Shown: piece after piece, positions 18,597-30,063 of the stretch
How the letters are laid out: each line of letters starts with the position of its first letter
Numbering within the stretch: the first letter of the stretch is position 1
Assembly (NCBI GenBank): GCA_019828595.1
Contig: JAHQRK010000011.1
Location: 1 to 64,000, forward strand
Source: Aphanomyces cochlioides
Lineage: Eukaryota > Oomycota > Saprolegniomycetes > Saprolegniales > Verrucalvaceae
Reading direction: 5' to 3'
Length of the DNA: 64,000 bases
The notes under the pieces: generated by a model
The model's database searches: none
Told to the model about the DNA's origin: nothing
What the model saw: the letters and a program-made list of their open reading frames with translations, nothing else
Translations under genes and position numbers: made by a program

Positions 18597-19316
18597 TCAA
18601 AACTTGAAAAACTGCCTTACATGTTTCAGGCAAACAAACTCTACAACTTCGTTTGACCGCTTGTAGCTGTGGATATAGGCTGCCACAGTTGTGGTTTCAA
18701 TGTTCACACCAACATGCTCTTTCAGATCGCCCAAAGCAGAGTATCTGTTGAATCTTGAAGCACGTGGTGACTTGTACCAAAACAATGAGATGATGTCTAT
18801 CTTGAGCATTGCTTCAATGCATAGCATTTCAAACTCTCCAGCCCAGACGCCGTGCTTCTTCCATGTTGGCTGCATGCTTGTCGATATGTCGAATATGGGA
18901 CCCGAGAACATTTTGCCAGCTCGAGTGCATAAGTTTCCTCCTTCCCTTGACTCGCACATGGCGGAGCGAAGGCTTGCATGGCTGTATCAAGACGCACCAG
19001 GAGACTTAACAATGCTGTGGAACAGGCAGTTTCCATCAGCAGGGACTTCAACGGGCATGAAGCATTGATCTTCAAACGCCAAGGATGGCGTGCTGTGCAA
19101 CTCTTTGAATGCTTTAGAGCTCTTGTTAGTCGTTCGTAGTGCCTTCATGGGGTCTTTGAATTCTTGTATCATCCCTTGAGAACGCAGGTTTCGGCGTGGT
19201 AAAGCAACATCAAATTCAAAATTTGAAATCGGTTTCAAAATTTTGAAAAAAGAAGGGATCACACACATTCGAACCACAGACCTTACAGCTCCGAAGCAGA
19301 CGACGTACCATCGCAC
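18597..19316 (-). pseudogene. OTU-like cysteine protease fragment
   Basis: The minus-strand sequence contains VPADGNCLFHSIV, the catalytic Asp-Gly-Asn-Cys box of OTU deubiquitinases. After frame breaks it reaches GVWAGEFEMLCIEAML, the W-x-G-E-x-E segment found in the middle of OTU domains. The catalytic His region is not recognisable. OTU and other cysteine proteases are carried by some eukaryotic transposons, which fits this setting, but a host origin cannot be excluded. Several frameshifts indicate a pseudogene. Confidence 0.6.
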
Positions 19317-20175
19317 TATGAGAATACAGCGAATTTATTTGAGAACTTACAGTAGGAATTACTCCTACACCTCCCATCGAATGATAGGCGCCCTTCCATT
19401 GGGCCATGCAAGTGATTGATAACATAAATCACAATTGATGTCATCCTATGGCCCCCGCCATTGTGTCCCTGATAACTCGCCCATCAGCCTACTTATCATA
19501 AAACCGCCTCTTAAACGCCAGGGGAGCGCCAACTAGGACGGCAAAGGTATGGCAACAGTGTCCCTGCTGATGGAAGACTTCAAATGTGCTGGATGCAAAT
19601 CGCATAATGCGAGATGACAGCATTCAAAATTCGTATCTATTTCTGGCCCTTTTTGGATAGTTTTGTCACTCCGAAAAATCAAGATGGCTTCACAAATAAT
19701 AATATGCAAATGCACATTTCGATATATAAATTTAAGCTTAAATGTTTTGGCTAAAAATATTTCATATATTAATGGTACTGAAACCTACCGCACATTTTCT
19801 ATACAAAAATCAAGATAAAATAACAGCTTGAAGAATAGAGTCATGGAGAAAACTGCTATTTTGTTTTTAGCCGTGTGATTTTGCATTCCTTTTGAGCCGG
19901 AGCATTCGCAATTTTGCTTTATACACCATGGCACGATGCCTTCAACATCTTTGCTTCTGCCGTCAAGAGCCACGACCCATCAAGACGCGTTGCCAAGATT
20001 GCATTGAAGTTGCAAGAAACCTCCGTCTGTTGGGAAGGAAGAGATTGTCCTCGAAGAGTGCATTTAACATTCTGGAAGCTCTCACCAAATTGTCAATTTT
20101 AAATTCTGACGACGAATTCATACTTATTTCAAGATTAAACTATATGTCTTTGGACAAATTAATATTCTCAATATA
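19317..20175. other. AT-rich spacer, no gene recognised
   Basis: No reading frame is convincing. A Cys-rich short frame near 19892-20100 is open on the plus strand but shows no family motif. Confidence 0.4.
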
Positions 20176-20725
20176 CAGTAAAACCTGTCAAATGAAACAC
20201 CTCATTCAGCGAAACACCTCGCATCTTGAACGATTTTTCAGGCACGGATTCGTATCCATACATCCATACAATTTGACTTGTCAAGTGAAACAATTCAACC
20301 TCGCAACTGAAACATTCTCCGGAAGGTGAAGTAGTGAAATTGTCTCTCAACAGCAATCGACAGCTCATATTCCTACAAAATATATCACATGTATATTATA
20401 TATACATGTGTTAATATCATAATGAACAATACAGCAGAGCTCTAACCTCCAGCGAATGCCTTCGGCGTGTTTGCATTCTTAGAGTGGGACTCTGGAAGGT
20501 CAAAGCTTGGCCGCATTGTCAGACTTCAATTGGCAACAAGTGACAATAACCAGTCTAAGAAGGGTGCCTTAATATTTGACATGAGGCGGTACCAAAATGC
20601 AACGATCCTGGACGCTACTTGTACAAAATGACTCCAAATCTGGGCACCCTCAGGAATTGAAACACCTCACATCTTGAACAAAATATAGGTCCACCGAATG
20701 GAGTTTCACTTGGCAGGTTTTACTG
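20176..20725. mobile_element. Tc1/pogo-type MITE flanked by TA
   Basis: The ends are CAGTAAAACCTG (20176-20187) and its complement (20714-20725), flanked on both sides by TA, the target duplication of the Tc1/mariner-pogo group. Inside, the inverted repeats continue imperfectly with GTGAAAC and CACCTCRCATCTTGAAC motifs. The 550-bp body encodes nothing recognisable. Confidence 0.75.
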
Positions 20726-20775
20726 TATTAAAAACTTGACAGTTCAAATTATTTTGACCGAGTTTTGAACTACCC

Positions 20776-20902
20776 CTGGTGAATAGATATGCCCGATGAC
20801 GGTCACGGTGGTGAGTAAATATGAACGAATCCCCCGAACCTGGTGAATAGATATGAACATTTGCCTCATGCTGGTGAGATAATATGACCGATACGGTAAT
20901 TG
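20776..20902. repeat. Short tandem repeat, 31-32 bp period, four copies
   Basis: TGGTGAATAGATATG-type units start at 20777, 20809, 20841 and 20872. The second half of each unit is more variable. The repeat lies between the MITE and the MULE transposase. Confidence 0.65.
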
Positions 20903-20904
20903 CT

Positions 20905-21925
20905 CACAGGTCAGCAAGCCCCTTGTTGTTATTGATGGTTGTCATATGAAAGGGTTGTTTAAACATAGTCGCCTTCAATTGCCTGACAATGTTCTATTCA
21001 TTACACATCGCCAAAAAGTATAATATTTTTAAGTAGCATCAGTAGATACCATAAGTTCTAGGGCTCATTTCTGCCGTCAAAATGTGTTTCCGCTAGCAGG
21101 ACATCGTTATTGTATGTGGCATATAGTACTGAACATTCAAGCTATGCGAGTGAAATTCAACGAAGAAGATCTATAGGGCTGCAGATGCCAACACAGACAT
21201 CGAAGCACAGGATGCCATGACAGAGCTGCAAAAATCAAACCCAGTTGCTTGGAAGTTTCGAAATGACCTCAAACCAGGCAAAGAAAGCTGGCGTCAGCCA
21301 GCTTTCGAGAGCGGCTAACCAACATTTTGCGCTAAGACGTCCAACGCGTCTGAACAGATCAACGCTTGGTTAAATGTGCTTCTCCGTGCAGCGATCCGGT
21401 GTCTGCCTTCTACATGTACATGGTTAAGTTACTTGACCGCTTTGAAAAAATGAGAGACACTTACAGAGGCTTGTCCATTGGTTCGCTTGTGAAAATTGTT
21501 CAGGTTGAGTACAATAAGCTAAAGGACCTCGCTAAGGAATACACAGTAAGAAACAACAGTCTAAAAGCTTATCATAAATATGTAGGCTGTGGAAAATAGT
21601 TCAAGCGCTGATGAGCCTCAAAGTCAAAAGTTTCTCGTCTTTCGTACTTCTCAAAAAAAAATTGCATCGGTGTACTCAAAAAGTTGACATTTTCAATTCG
21701 ACGTGCACATGCGGTCGATGGCAAAATACACTGATTCCCTGTGTCCATGCAGTTGCAACACACACAGACTTGAGTAAACTGCAGCACACTTATGATTGTT
21801 TACTCGGGATTGTAGGATTTCCGATTTTCTACTCAGTGGGTGTACAACAAGCGCTGTATCCCCGCAATGTTGCCCTTCCCTGCCACGCAGTCTTGAGATT
21901 GGCCATGAAACAAAAAAGCCGCTGA
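20905..21925 (+). pseudogene. Mutator-like (MULE) transposase relic with SWIM zinc finger
   Basis: Near 20911 the translation reads KPLVVIDGCHMKGLFKHS, the first-Asp motif of MULE transposases (VIDGTHLKG type). A degraded middle follows, with ASEQINAWLN near 21340. Then come the frames 21366-21599 (VSAFYMYMVKLLDRFEKM) and 21611-21925. The last carries CTCGRWQNTLIPCVHAVA, the C-x-C...C-x-H SWIM finger of MULE C-termini. At least four frame or stop lesions make it inactive. It could be the source family of the 9-bp-duplication MITE at 11047. Confidence 0.78.
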
Positions 21926-22342
21926 AGCTTGAAGGCAGCAAACGGTTTAGATCTTCCTAGTTGAGTCTAATAATGTTGTGATAGTGGCAGAGGCAGGCCG
22001 AAAACAAAGCGCTTTAAATCAATAGGCGAATGATTTACATCAAATGTGCGTGTCAAGACATTATCTGTGCTATATCTAATGCTTGCTTCTGCGTTCGACG
22101 GCTTGCATGTACATACCCTCCAGAACCAACACAGGGGAGTGTTGAGAGGTGTTGGTCCTTCTCGGAGGATCACAAGTGTTCATGCACCATGGTCATAGGA
22201 AACATGTGAGCTTTGCATATTAGATTAGAGAGAACAGCTATAGATTTAGAGAAGTCGTGCACAGGAACCATTCATGTAGGTAGGCTCTGAGCAAACCATC
22301 AATATACTCTTCAAAAGCACTCGTGGCCTCACAACCACCGAC
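21926..22342. other. Spacer upstream of the gypsy insertion
   Basis: I recognise no gene here. It lies beyond the 3' end of the small minus-strand gene whose last codons are at 22343-22405. Confidence 0.4.
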
Positions 22343-22410
22343 TCATCTTTGCGCCTGAAGGAACTCGCGTTCCAACATCTTCTCAACTACTAGTACAGGC
22401 TTCTCACTGG
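22343..22410 (-). pseudogene. 3' part of a small zinc-binding gene split by gypsy insertion
   Basis: Read on the minus strand from the target-site copy ACTGG (22406-22410), the sequence continues in frame as EKPVLVVEKMLEREFLQAQR followed by TGA. It joins without a frame change to the fragment at 30329-30517 when one copy of the 5-bp duplication is counted. The original gene would have had about 83 codons. See the entry at 30329 for its features. Confidence 0.65.
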
Positions 22411-22655
22411 TGTTCTGCCGCTCCCTGCAGAAGTCGATGAATCTCCAGGAAAGTCGGTCCATCTCTATTAGTGTGAGTTGACTGTGACACGGTTCAGGCG
22501 GTTAGGTTTGACTCGGTTCAGAAGGAAATTACTAAGTGACTAGTGGGGGGAAGCTACAGAGGGCCTAAGGTTGTGTTAATGCCATTTTGGATTTGTGTTT
22601 GCGTGTATCTGTGGTGCGGGAGTTCAAGACGAGCTTCGCACTGTGGGTCTTGAAA
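22411..22655 (+). repeat. 5' LTR of gypsy element 1
   Basis: It begins TGTTCTGCCG and matches the copy at 30064-30328 through GGGTCTTGAA. It misses a block corresponding to GTTGGGAGAACGCC of the 3' LTR and shows several substitutions, so the insertion is not recent. Confidence 0.75.
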
Positions 22656-22701
22656 CTCTTTAGAAGATAAAGACAAGTCGGAAGGACTACACCAAGAGCC
22701 A

Positions 22702-24951
22702 ATGTCCGACATTGAGAGTCGCAGGCCTGATGAGGCTGATCGATCTCGGTCGCGCGATCGCGAGGAGCGTAGCGCCGCGAGGGACCAAACTCAACAACGA
22801 GGTCGTTTGCGCACGAATCTGCCAAGACCATTTGCGTCTCCGAGGAGAGCGCAGCCGCCTCCTGTGGATGCGGCGAACTGGAATCGTACGGGTCGTTTGG
22901 GGCGCCGAGGAGCGCCGAAACGGCTGCTGGACCATCTGTTGGAACGGCCGAAGCGTCGGATGTGTTTGACGATGCTGACATGGGCGAAGACGAAGTCATG
23001 GTGTGGAATGCCCCAGCATTACCCCAGCCTCCCACATTCCGAGGATCAACGGAGCATGAGCGTCGGGTCTTTATGCGGGAGTATCAATGCAAGTGGATGC
23101 GATGCGGTCGACGGGACAGAGACCTTTCCTGATGCCGGTGAGTCTTGCATCGACCACTTCACGCGGCGCCGTGTGGCCATGTTTGATCTGGAGAAGGATG
23201 CCAAAGACATTACTGAAGAGGAATGGATCACCTGGTTTAAAGAGGCCTATGAGGAGACGCCTCTCGAGCTGGACGTGCTCAAAAAGAGACTCCAATCTGC
23301 AATTCATTTCGACACGAAGATTATCGATGCCGACTCACGCGTGAGTTGAATGCTGGACAACTTGATGAAGACGCTTGAGACCGATGGCCAGGAATGGGTT
23401 CTACATCAAGAAGCCAAGCTAGTGGTGGAGTTGATAACAAAGGCTGTCCAGCCATCAGCACTGCAGAAGGCAGTGGAGAAACAAATGCAACTTACGAGGA
23501 ACAAGCCGTTGAGATCAGACGTTGTGCGCTTTCTTAAGTGGTTGCAACAATATGCGACGGGCTATCAGATGTACGGCAGTCTCGAGGAAGAGAAGCCAGC
23601 CAAGCATAAGGCCGACGATGCCAAGCGGGGCAAGCCACATGGGCAGAAGGATCATAAGGGCGAGGCAGCTACTGGGGCGAAAGGTCATGGAAGTGCCAAG
23701 GAACAAGGTGCTGTGGAACAGAAGAAGCCGTCGATGGCCTGCTTGAAGGGCGGGTCCAACAGCCATCGGGTGCATGAGCATCCGGGGATCACGGAAGAAG
23801 AAGCAATGCGACTGCTGGAACAGTGGGAACAAAACCGCCGGAAGCAGGTTAAGGTGGTGAAAGCAGCTGGCCAGGAGCAAGCTGTCAACGACAAGGACAA
23901 GACGACGATCGAGTACGGAGCAACAGTCGAAGGTGTGCTGACGCTGCCAACAGTCTTGTTAGACTCTGGGTCTGACGAATCGTTGGCGACGAAGGGGCTT
24001 GTCGTGGAACTGGAGCGATTGGGCGTGAAGCCTGATTTAGTAGACAAGAATGCAATCGATATGAAGCCATACGAGGCAGAGTCCAAGCCTCTACGCGTGC
24101 ACAGATAGTTGCGTCTCAAGACCCTCGAGATGAACACGTCGTTTGGACCACTAATGTTGCGTGGTGTGACGCTCTGGGTGGACGAAGACACCATGGATTG
24201 CGACTTGCTGTTGGGCAGACCAGTCATGGAGAAGCTGGGCTTCTCAGCCGACGGGTTGCTTGTCGATGCGTTAAAGCAACAACCTATCTGGGAGATGGAC
24301 GACTCGAAGGAGCAGGCTGGAGCCATGGCTAGAGTGAATCGTCTAAGACAGTCGAAGCAAGAGGCACTGCCCTATGACGAGGACAGTGACGATGATGCGT
24401 GTGCTACTCCTGAGCTAGAGGTACCAAGTCAAGAACAAGAGGTCCAAGAAGTTTTGGAACAGAAGGTGGCAGAAGCGGTGAAGGAAGGTCTGACAGCTGA
24501 GCAAGAAGCGGAGCTCCGACGCATCCTGTGGAGCAATCTGGACGTTTTTGGATTGGATTTTGGGCAATACCCGCCAGTCGACGTTGAGCCGTTGAAAGTG
24601 CGACTCAAGGAAGGAGCAGTTTCTGTGAAGTTTGGGTTGAGGCGATACCCGCCAGCACACATGGACTATCTACGGAAGCACGTGGCGGAGCTCGAGGCAG
24701 ATGGGCTAGTGTACCGCAACAATAGGGCTACGTGGGCTGCCGCCCAGAGGATTGTGCCGAAGAAAACTCCCGGCGAATATCGAATGACCATCGATAGTCG
24801 GCCAATCAATGCATGGACAGAGCCAATGCCCTGGCCGATATCCAATCTCGACACGGCGATGGCTTCGCTGGTCGGTGCTGAAGTGTTCTTTACGTTGGAC
24901 TGGCTGAAGGGGTACTGGCAGTTGCCGCTACACCCCGACTGTCGGATGTGA
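22702..24951 (+). pseudogene. Gypsy 1 gag-protease-RT start, one frame with three stops
   Basis: A single frame spans 22702-24951 and is broken only by TGA at 23347, TAG at 24106 and TGA at 24949. Gag is Arg-rich at the start and carries a degraded zinc knuckle (MACLKGGSNSHRVHEH). The retropepsin motif LLDSGSDES is followed by DLLLGRPVMEKLGF. RT begins with FGLRRYPPAHMDYL, EYRMTIDSRPINAWT and FFTLDWLKGYWQLPL (catalytic Asp present). The stops fit C-to-T or G-to-A transitions at former Gln, Arg or Trp codons. Confidence 0.8.
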
Positions 24952-25012
24952 TACTCGTTTCTTACCCCCTTTGGTGTCTACACTCTGACAAGAATACTTA
25001 TGGGGCAGACGG

Positions 25013-26485
25013 ATGGCCTTCTGCCAATCGGTGGTAAACAAGCTCTTTGGGGACCTTATGTACCAAGGAGTTCTCGGTTGGTTAGACGACTTGCTCAGGT
25101 ACTCGAGTAGTACCGAACAACTGTTCACGTTGCTGGAGACTGTCGTCGGCATATGCCGGAGATACCGTCTGAAATTGCATCCAAGAAAGTGTGATTTCTA
25201 TCTGAAGCGGGCCAAGCGGTGTGGCAAAGTCATCTCTGTGGAAGGGATAGAGCATGACCCTGCTCGAGTGCAAGGTCTGTGCGACATGGAGCCGCCTGTC
25301 ACTGCTGCCGATTTGCAGCAGTTTGTATGCGCGACGAACTGGATGAGGTCGTCTATCCCCCAATATGCTGTGGTGGTGGACCCGTTGCGAAGATTGCTTG
25401 ACGCGGCAACGAAGGTCGCGGGCAGTGCGAAGAAAACGGCCTTGGCCAAGATGAGCTTGTCCTCTGTGGGATGGAGCAGCGAGCACGAAGCCAGCTTCAC
25501 TGCCCTCAAGGACGCGTTAGCTAGAATGGTGCCGCTGTCCCATCCGGCAGAAGACAAAGCGATCAGTTTGTTTACCGATGCAAGTGACAGTCACTGGGGT
25601 GCAGCCTGCACTCAAGTGCCTATGGAAGATTTGGAGCTCCCTGTGGACCAGCAGCGGCATGAACCGCTGGCATTTTTGAGCGGAGCATTCTTTGGGTCCA
25701 GCTGCCGCTGGCCCACGATCGAGAAGGAAGCGTTCGCGGTTGTCGAGTCCTGCAAACGACTCGATCTGTTGTTGAGGCAGCAGCGGTTTCGGCTGTTTAC
25801 TGACCATCGGACCTTGTTATACATCTTCAATCCGCGTGGACACGACTCCAGTATGGCGAGATATCAAGCACATAAGTTGCAAAGGTGGGCCATGGTGTTG
25901 ACGACCTTTCCCTATACCTTGGAGTACGTGCCTGGCGAGTCAAACGTTTGGGGTGATCTATTAAGTCGTTGGGGGGCCGTGAGTGTGCAGCGACCGGTGC
26001 GGCGTGTGAGGCAGCTGGCCGTGGTCGTATCTCCTATGCAAGCCGAAGACTTTGAATGGCCGACTGCAGAGAAGATAGCGACGATCCAGCGCGAGTTTTT
26101 GAAGAATCAGAGAAGTGGAGTGTTATTTGCCGAATGGTACGACGAAATTGGCATGCACAAGACTGAACGAGGAATGGTTTGGGTGCCAGTTGGAGCTGTG
26201 GACCTACAGCTGCGTCTGTGCGTCGTGGCTCATCAGGGACCAGCTGGTCAACGAAGAACTCACGCGACAACGAAGGGTGTGCTTGATATGGTTGAGTGGA
26301 CGACAGCCCGTGCCGACATCGAGTCGTTTGTCAAAGGATTTATACTCTGCCTCTCTGTGGATGGAACCATGGTACCGAGGCCATGGGGTTCGGCTTTACA
26401 CGCTGACCGCCAAACGAGCTTATCCATTTCGATTGGCTTCAATTGCCGAAGGCGAGCAACGGCTGGCAATATGTGCTGGTTGTAA
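25013..26485 (+). pseudogene. Gypsy 1 RT (YxDD part), RNase H and integrase start
   Basis: The frame shifts after LMGQTDG. It then gives VLGWLDDLLRYS (the YxDD box with Trp replacing Tyr and both Asp kept), ISLFTDASDSHWGAA (RNase H first Asp), TIEKEAFAVVESC, FRLFTDHRTLLYI and the connection into the integrase zinc-binding region (HQGPAGQRR), where it breaks off. The order matches Ty3/gypsy pol. Confidence 0.82.
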
Positions 26486-27024
26486 AAGACGATATGAGTG
26501 GTTTTTGCCGTCTGTATCCGTCTCCATCTGCTGACGCCGAGAAGACGACAGCTAATGGACTGGTTCGCGACGTATGGAAATGTTCACACGTGGGTCTCTG
26601 GTGGAGGATCCCACTTTAAGAATGAGGTGGCGACGAAGGTCAAGAAATTCATTGGAGCCCATCATCATATCACAACTCCACACTCGCCGTGGGCGAATGG
26701 AACGGTGGAGGTCGTAAATCGATTGATCATACGATGTATGAATTGAGCGAAGCGCGGTTGAAAGTGAATGAGTGGTTCCGTGTGTTGCCGTTGGTGCAAG
26801 GAGCACTGAATCACCGGCCTGCGGATAGGCTGGGTGGCGTAGCCCCCATCACTGCATTTACTGGTTTGCCAGCTACGCCGCCGCTCGCTGGGTTGGTACA
26901 CCCGAAGACTAAAAAGGTTCTGTCGATTGATTGGATGACAGAAACAAGAAAGAAACACATGGTGGAGTTGCGCTGTGCGTTGGATGAATTGCATCGTGAT
27001 GTTGCCACTGAGAGCGACAAGTGA
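26486..27024 (+). pseudogene. Gypsy 1 integrase core, catalytic Asp altered
   Basis: The frames 26498-26746 and 26689-27024 together give the integrase core and C-terminal linker. The second catalytic motif reads WVSGGGSHFKNEV where V-S-D-G-G-S-H-F is usual, so this Asp is now Gly. ITTPHSPWANGTVEVVNR carries the Glu. The continuation GALNHRPADRLGG, with FTGLPATPPLAG, is a normal chromovirus C-terminal region. Confidence 0.75.
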
Positions 27025-27063
27025 AGGAAGCAAGCGCGAGCTGCACGAGAACGGAATGTCAAC

Positions 27064-27397
27064 GTGCGAGTTGCGAAATTTGCCCGTGGAGACTTTGTGC
27101 TAGTTGGCAAAGTCGTCCAATATCCCAACAAGTTGGCACTGAATTGGAAGGGGCCATACCGTGTGGTGAGAACTATATCTGACTACCTTATCGAGGTAGA
27201 GCAGCTGGTTGAACCATTTGCGACGTCAATCCATCACGCCTGCCGTTTAAAGATGTATCACGAATGAGGCTTGGATGTGAAAGACGATTTGGAGAGGCAG
27301 ATCGCGTTTGGAGATGAAGGTTTCTATGTGGAAGATCTACTCAAGATACGACGCGATGCTGATGGAAATTATGCGCTGTTGGTCAAGTGGATGGGAC
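27064..27397 (+). pseudogene. Gypsy 1 integrase C-terminus and first half of chromodomain
   Basis: The translation gives FARGDFVLVGKV, LNWKGPYRVVRTISDYLIEVE (GPY/F module) and, after a TGA at 27265, GFYVEDLLKIRRDADGNYALLVKWMGL, the N-terminal half of a chromodomain. The sequence then runs into the terminal repeat of the nested pogo element at 27400. Chromodomains direct these elements to marked heterochromatin. Confidence 0.78.
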
Positions 27398-27548
27398 TAC
27401 AGGGAACGATGTTGAATAACGTTTTGGGCCTTTTCGGATCCCTTTAGCCAATTAGATTACAGAAAATTGAAATTTTAACGATGATTGGATATTATTTTTC
27501 GCGCTTCAAATTTATGATTTTGAGAACCTCAAAAATTGATAACCTCAA

Positions 27549-28704
27549 ATGAGCACTACGAAGACACGACGAGCAAGACCGACGTTAGCAGAGATGTTGC
27601 GTGCAATCGAGGTGGTTAAAACAAAGTCCATCTGCGAAGTAGCGAATATTACTGGATGGAGTGTAACGTCATTGCGCGAGTGGATTCGAGACAAGGACAA
27701 GCTCATGACCTTCAAAGGATCCAAATCTCGCATGAAGAACACTGGTCACTGTGGCGCGAAGACAATCCTGTCGGACAGCTACGCGCTTGCTTTGTACGTG
27801 CGTGACTTGCGGCGTGAAGAGAAGGCTGTTACTATTGGCCACCTCATTAACTACCTTCGTCTTCATCATAACACGTGGCTCCAAGACTATGTGACAACAA
27901 GATTGTCTGGTTACAATGCCCTGCTTCGCTTGCTCCAGTACTTTGCGGCAAGGCATGATTTCACTCGACAACGCATATGTTGACAAAAGCGAACACAAGT
28001 CGATCTCGAAGAAACCCGAATCGAATTCGCATAAGCTTTTTTTCGAACCCACCCCGATTTGTCAAGCGATTGTCTCTACAATGCTGACGAGACTGGTATT
28101 TATTACGACATGGCTCCAAGCACGATATGGGCTGTTCGTGGTGAAGGAAGCTACATAGCTAATGGCGACAAGCATTCTTATCGCATGACCGTTCTGCTGA
28201 CTGTACGTGCAGATGGACTGATGCTGCCAATTGTGTTCATCATACGTGGTGTCGATGGCGGTTGTATCGAGAAGAATGAGTTCGATACGTATCCATCTGG
28301 TCATTACTATTACATGCAAGAGAAGGCTTGGATGAATGGTGCTCTGTGGAAGAAATACCTGCGAGATGTTCTGGCCAGCTCCATTGAGGATCCATCAGTC
28401 TTATTTGTTGACAACTTTGACTCACAGTGAGAAAAGAAAGTGTACGTATCATGGGCGAAGAGTTGGGCAGTGAATTGTACGCCTTACCACCAAACAGTAC
28501 GTCACATTGCCAACCGCTGGATGTTGCGATCATGGGGCCAGACAAACAACATTTGCGAGACTTGTGGATTATGTCACAAACAGTTGCGACATCTGCCAGG
28601 GAAAACGGCTTATCACCATTCAACGAGCTATACAAGCATGGAGTATGATATCAGAGGATGAAGTGCGTGCAAGTTTCAAGAAAGCATTGGTGCTGCCAAA
28701 TTGA
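27549..28704 (+). pseudogene. Pogo-type transposase with frameshifts
   Basis: The frame 27549-27983 encodes the N-terminal DNA-binding part (RPTLAEMLRAIE, SVTSLREWIRDKDKL). The frame 28059-28430 gives NADETGIYYDMAP (first Asp) and VLFVDNFDS (second Asp). The frame 28427-28648 gives LPPNSTSHCQPLDVAIMG (third Asp). A final piece in another frame ends ALVLPN near 28704. All three Asp residues of the DDE_1 type are present, but three frame breaks inactivate the gene. Confidence 0.85.
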
Positions 28705-28859
28705 AGTATCTTTCGAATTCCATTTTAATGCATTTAATGTATTTTTTCTTGTTTTTTTCTGCTCAATATGATTAATTTTGTATTGAAAAATTATTTTTGT
28801 AGATTTAACTTGAGGTTTTAGTGAAATCAAATAATTATACATACCTTGGTCCCATTAAA

Positions 28860-29152
28860 GACATCGTTAATTCTTTAATGCTCAAAAATGAAGCATGAAT
28901 GAAATAAGACTCATGTTAGAGAATTTAAGAATTGACATTGAATTAAAAGAATAAAAAGTCAATTCTTAAATGCTATAAAATGAACCATGGATGATTAAGA
29001 TTCATTTTAGACCATTTAAGAAATGACATTGGATTAAAAGAATCAATTTTCATTTCTTAAATGCTTTAAAACGAAGCTTAGACATCAATGCTTCATTTTA
29101 AAACAAAAAAGATTTCAAAAATATAGTTTAGAACACTAAACTGTATTTTTGA
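28860..29152. repeat. Chain of consecutive AT-rich hairpins
   Basis: Within about 290 bp there is a run of inverted repeats: TTTAAGAATTGAC/GTCAATTCTTAAA, AAAATGAA/TTCATTTT, TTTAAGAAATGA/TCATTTCTTAAA, GAAGC/GCTTC-type pairs, and a stem of about 20 bp starting GATTTCAAAAATA near 29109. Two of the stems are variants of one another, so the block looks like a duplicated hairpin unit. It sits in the non-coding half of the nested pogo element. Confidence 0.65.
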
Positions 29153-29159
29153 AATCAAA

Positions 29160-29879
29160 AAAGAAGAGAAAAAGAAAAATTGAAATATTTAGAATGTCGA
29201 AATCCTACCGAAGAGTTTTCATACTAAAGTCTGGGTGCTCCACCCAAAGATAACTTTGAGTTTCAACACAGCACTAGCATTGTTGACCCGTTGCCGCGAT
29301 CGGTCTCCGCAGGGAACTGTGTACTAGAGTACCACGGTGTGGGATAGCGATGCTGGCAGCTTGGAGCAGACCCCCCGTTAGGGCTTGAAACGAGCACGTG
29401 ACTGTTGGGCAGGAAATCAAAAAATGATCAGTGATGCAACTTTAAGGTGTAGAATACATGTGCAGTAAAATGAACCCTTATTAGAGCTGAGGTGTAGAAT
29501 ATTGGCGCAACGAGGCAACATTTCAAACACAAGTGCATGTGACATTGACATATTAACTAATTTTATTTAGATAAAGTATGGCTCTTTGATATTACATATG
29601 CAGGGAGGAGATGCTGGTGGTATAAGGGTGAAGGGTTGTTGTTGGAAATGTTCCGTCAATTTAATTTACTGAGTTCTCAACACCTTGAGAAATGGTAACC
29701 TTTATATTCTCTTTGTTGTAGATCCAATCTCAGTGCAAGAAGGTTGTATTTATTAATAACCTGCTAGAATTTAAATATTTTGTTCGTACCTCAAGAATAT
29801 TTTTAATCGCAGTTGATACCACTATTGATTTAATTGGATATATTGGAACAGTTTGTTGTCGAATCGAAATCATCTATGG
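29160..29879. other. Non-coding right half of the pogo element
   Basis: No reading frame is supported. The stretch 29210-29400 is more GC-rich than its surroundings and holds a short CTGGGTG/CACCCAG-type stem, so it may be a further small insertion. I could not match it to a known RNA. Confidence 0.35.
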
Positions 29880-29904
29880 AAACGTTATTCAACATCGTTC
29901 CCTA

Positions 29905-30029
29905 TTGCCGAAGAAGAAGCTTCTTGGGAGCCAGCCTTGCAATTGATGGAGTACATTCCAGTCATAATACGTCGGTGGATGAGGAGCCATCGTGACGATC
30001 CACTTGTGGCCGATACAACGCAGCCTTGA
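29905..30029 (+). pseudogene. Second half of the gypsy 1 chromodomain
   Basis: Directly after the right TA of the pogo element the sequence reads EEEASWEPALQLMEYIPVII then RRWMRSHRDDP and a stop at 30027. This is the W-E-P-A-x-x-L end of a chromodomain, separated by 2.5 kb from LLVKWMGL at 27370-27397. Joining the two halves needs a small frame correction, so a base was lost as well. Confidence 0.75.
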
Positions 30030-30063
30030 CGACAACCCGGGTGGCACCCTCAACGAAAGGGGG

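Larger units (their letters stand above)
27400..29902 (+). mobile_element. Pogo-type DNA transposon nested in the gypsy chromodomain
   Basis: The inverted ends are CAGGGAACGATGTTGAATAA (from 27400) and the complement ending at 29902. About 23 bp match, with two bases missing at the right tip. TA flanks both sides (27398-27399 and 29903-29904), the Tc1/pogo target duplication. The left half holds the transposase. The right half is AT-rich and full of hairpins. Confidence 0.82.

Noticed and set aside
29210..29400. GC-richer segment that at first looked like a structured RNA gene
   Set aside because: I compared it by eye with spliceosomal RNAs and 5S/large rRNA motifs and found no match.
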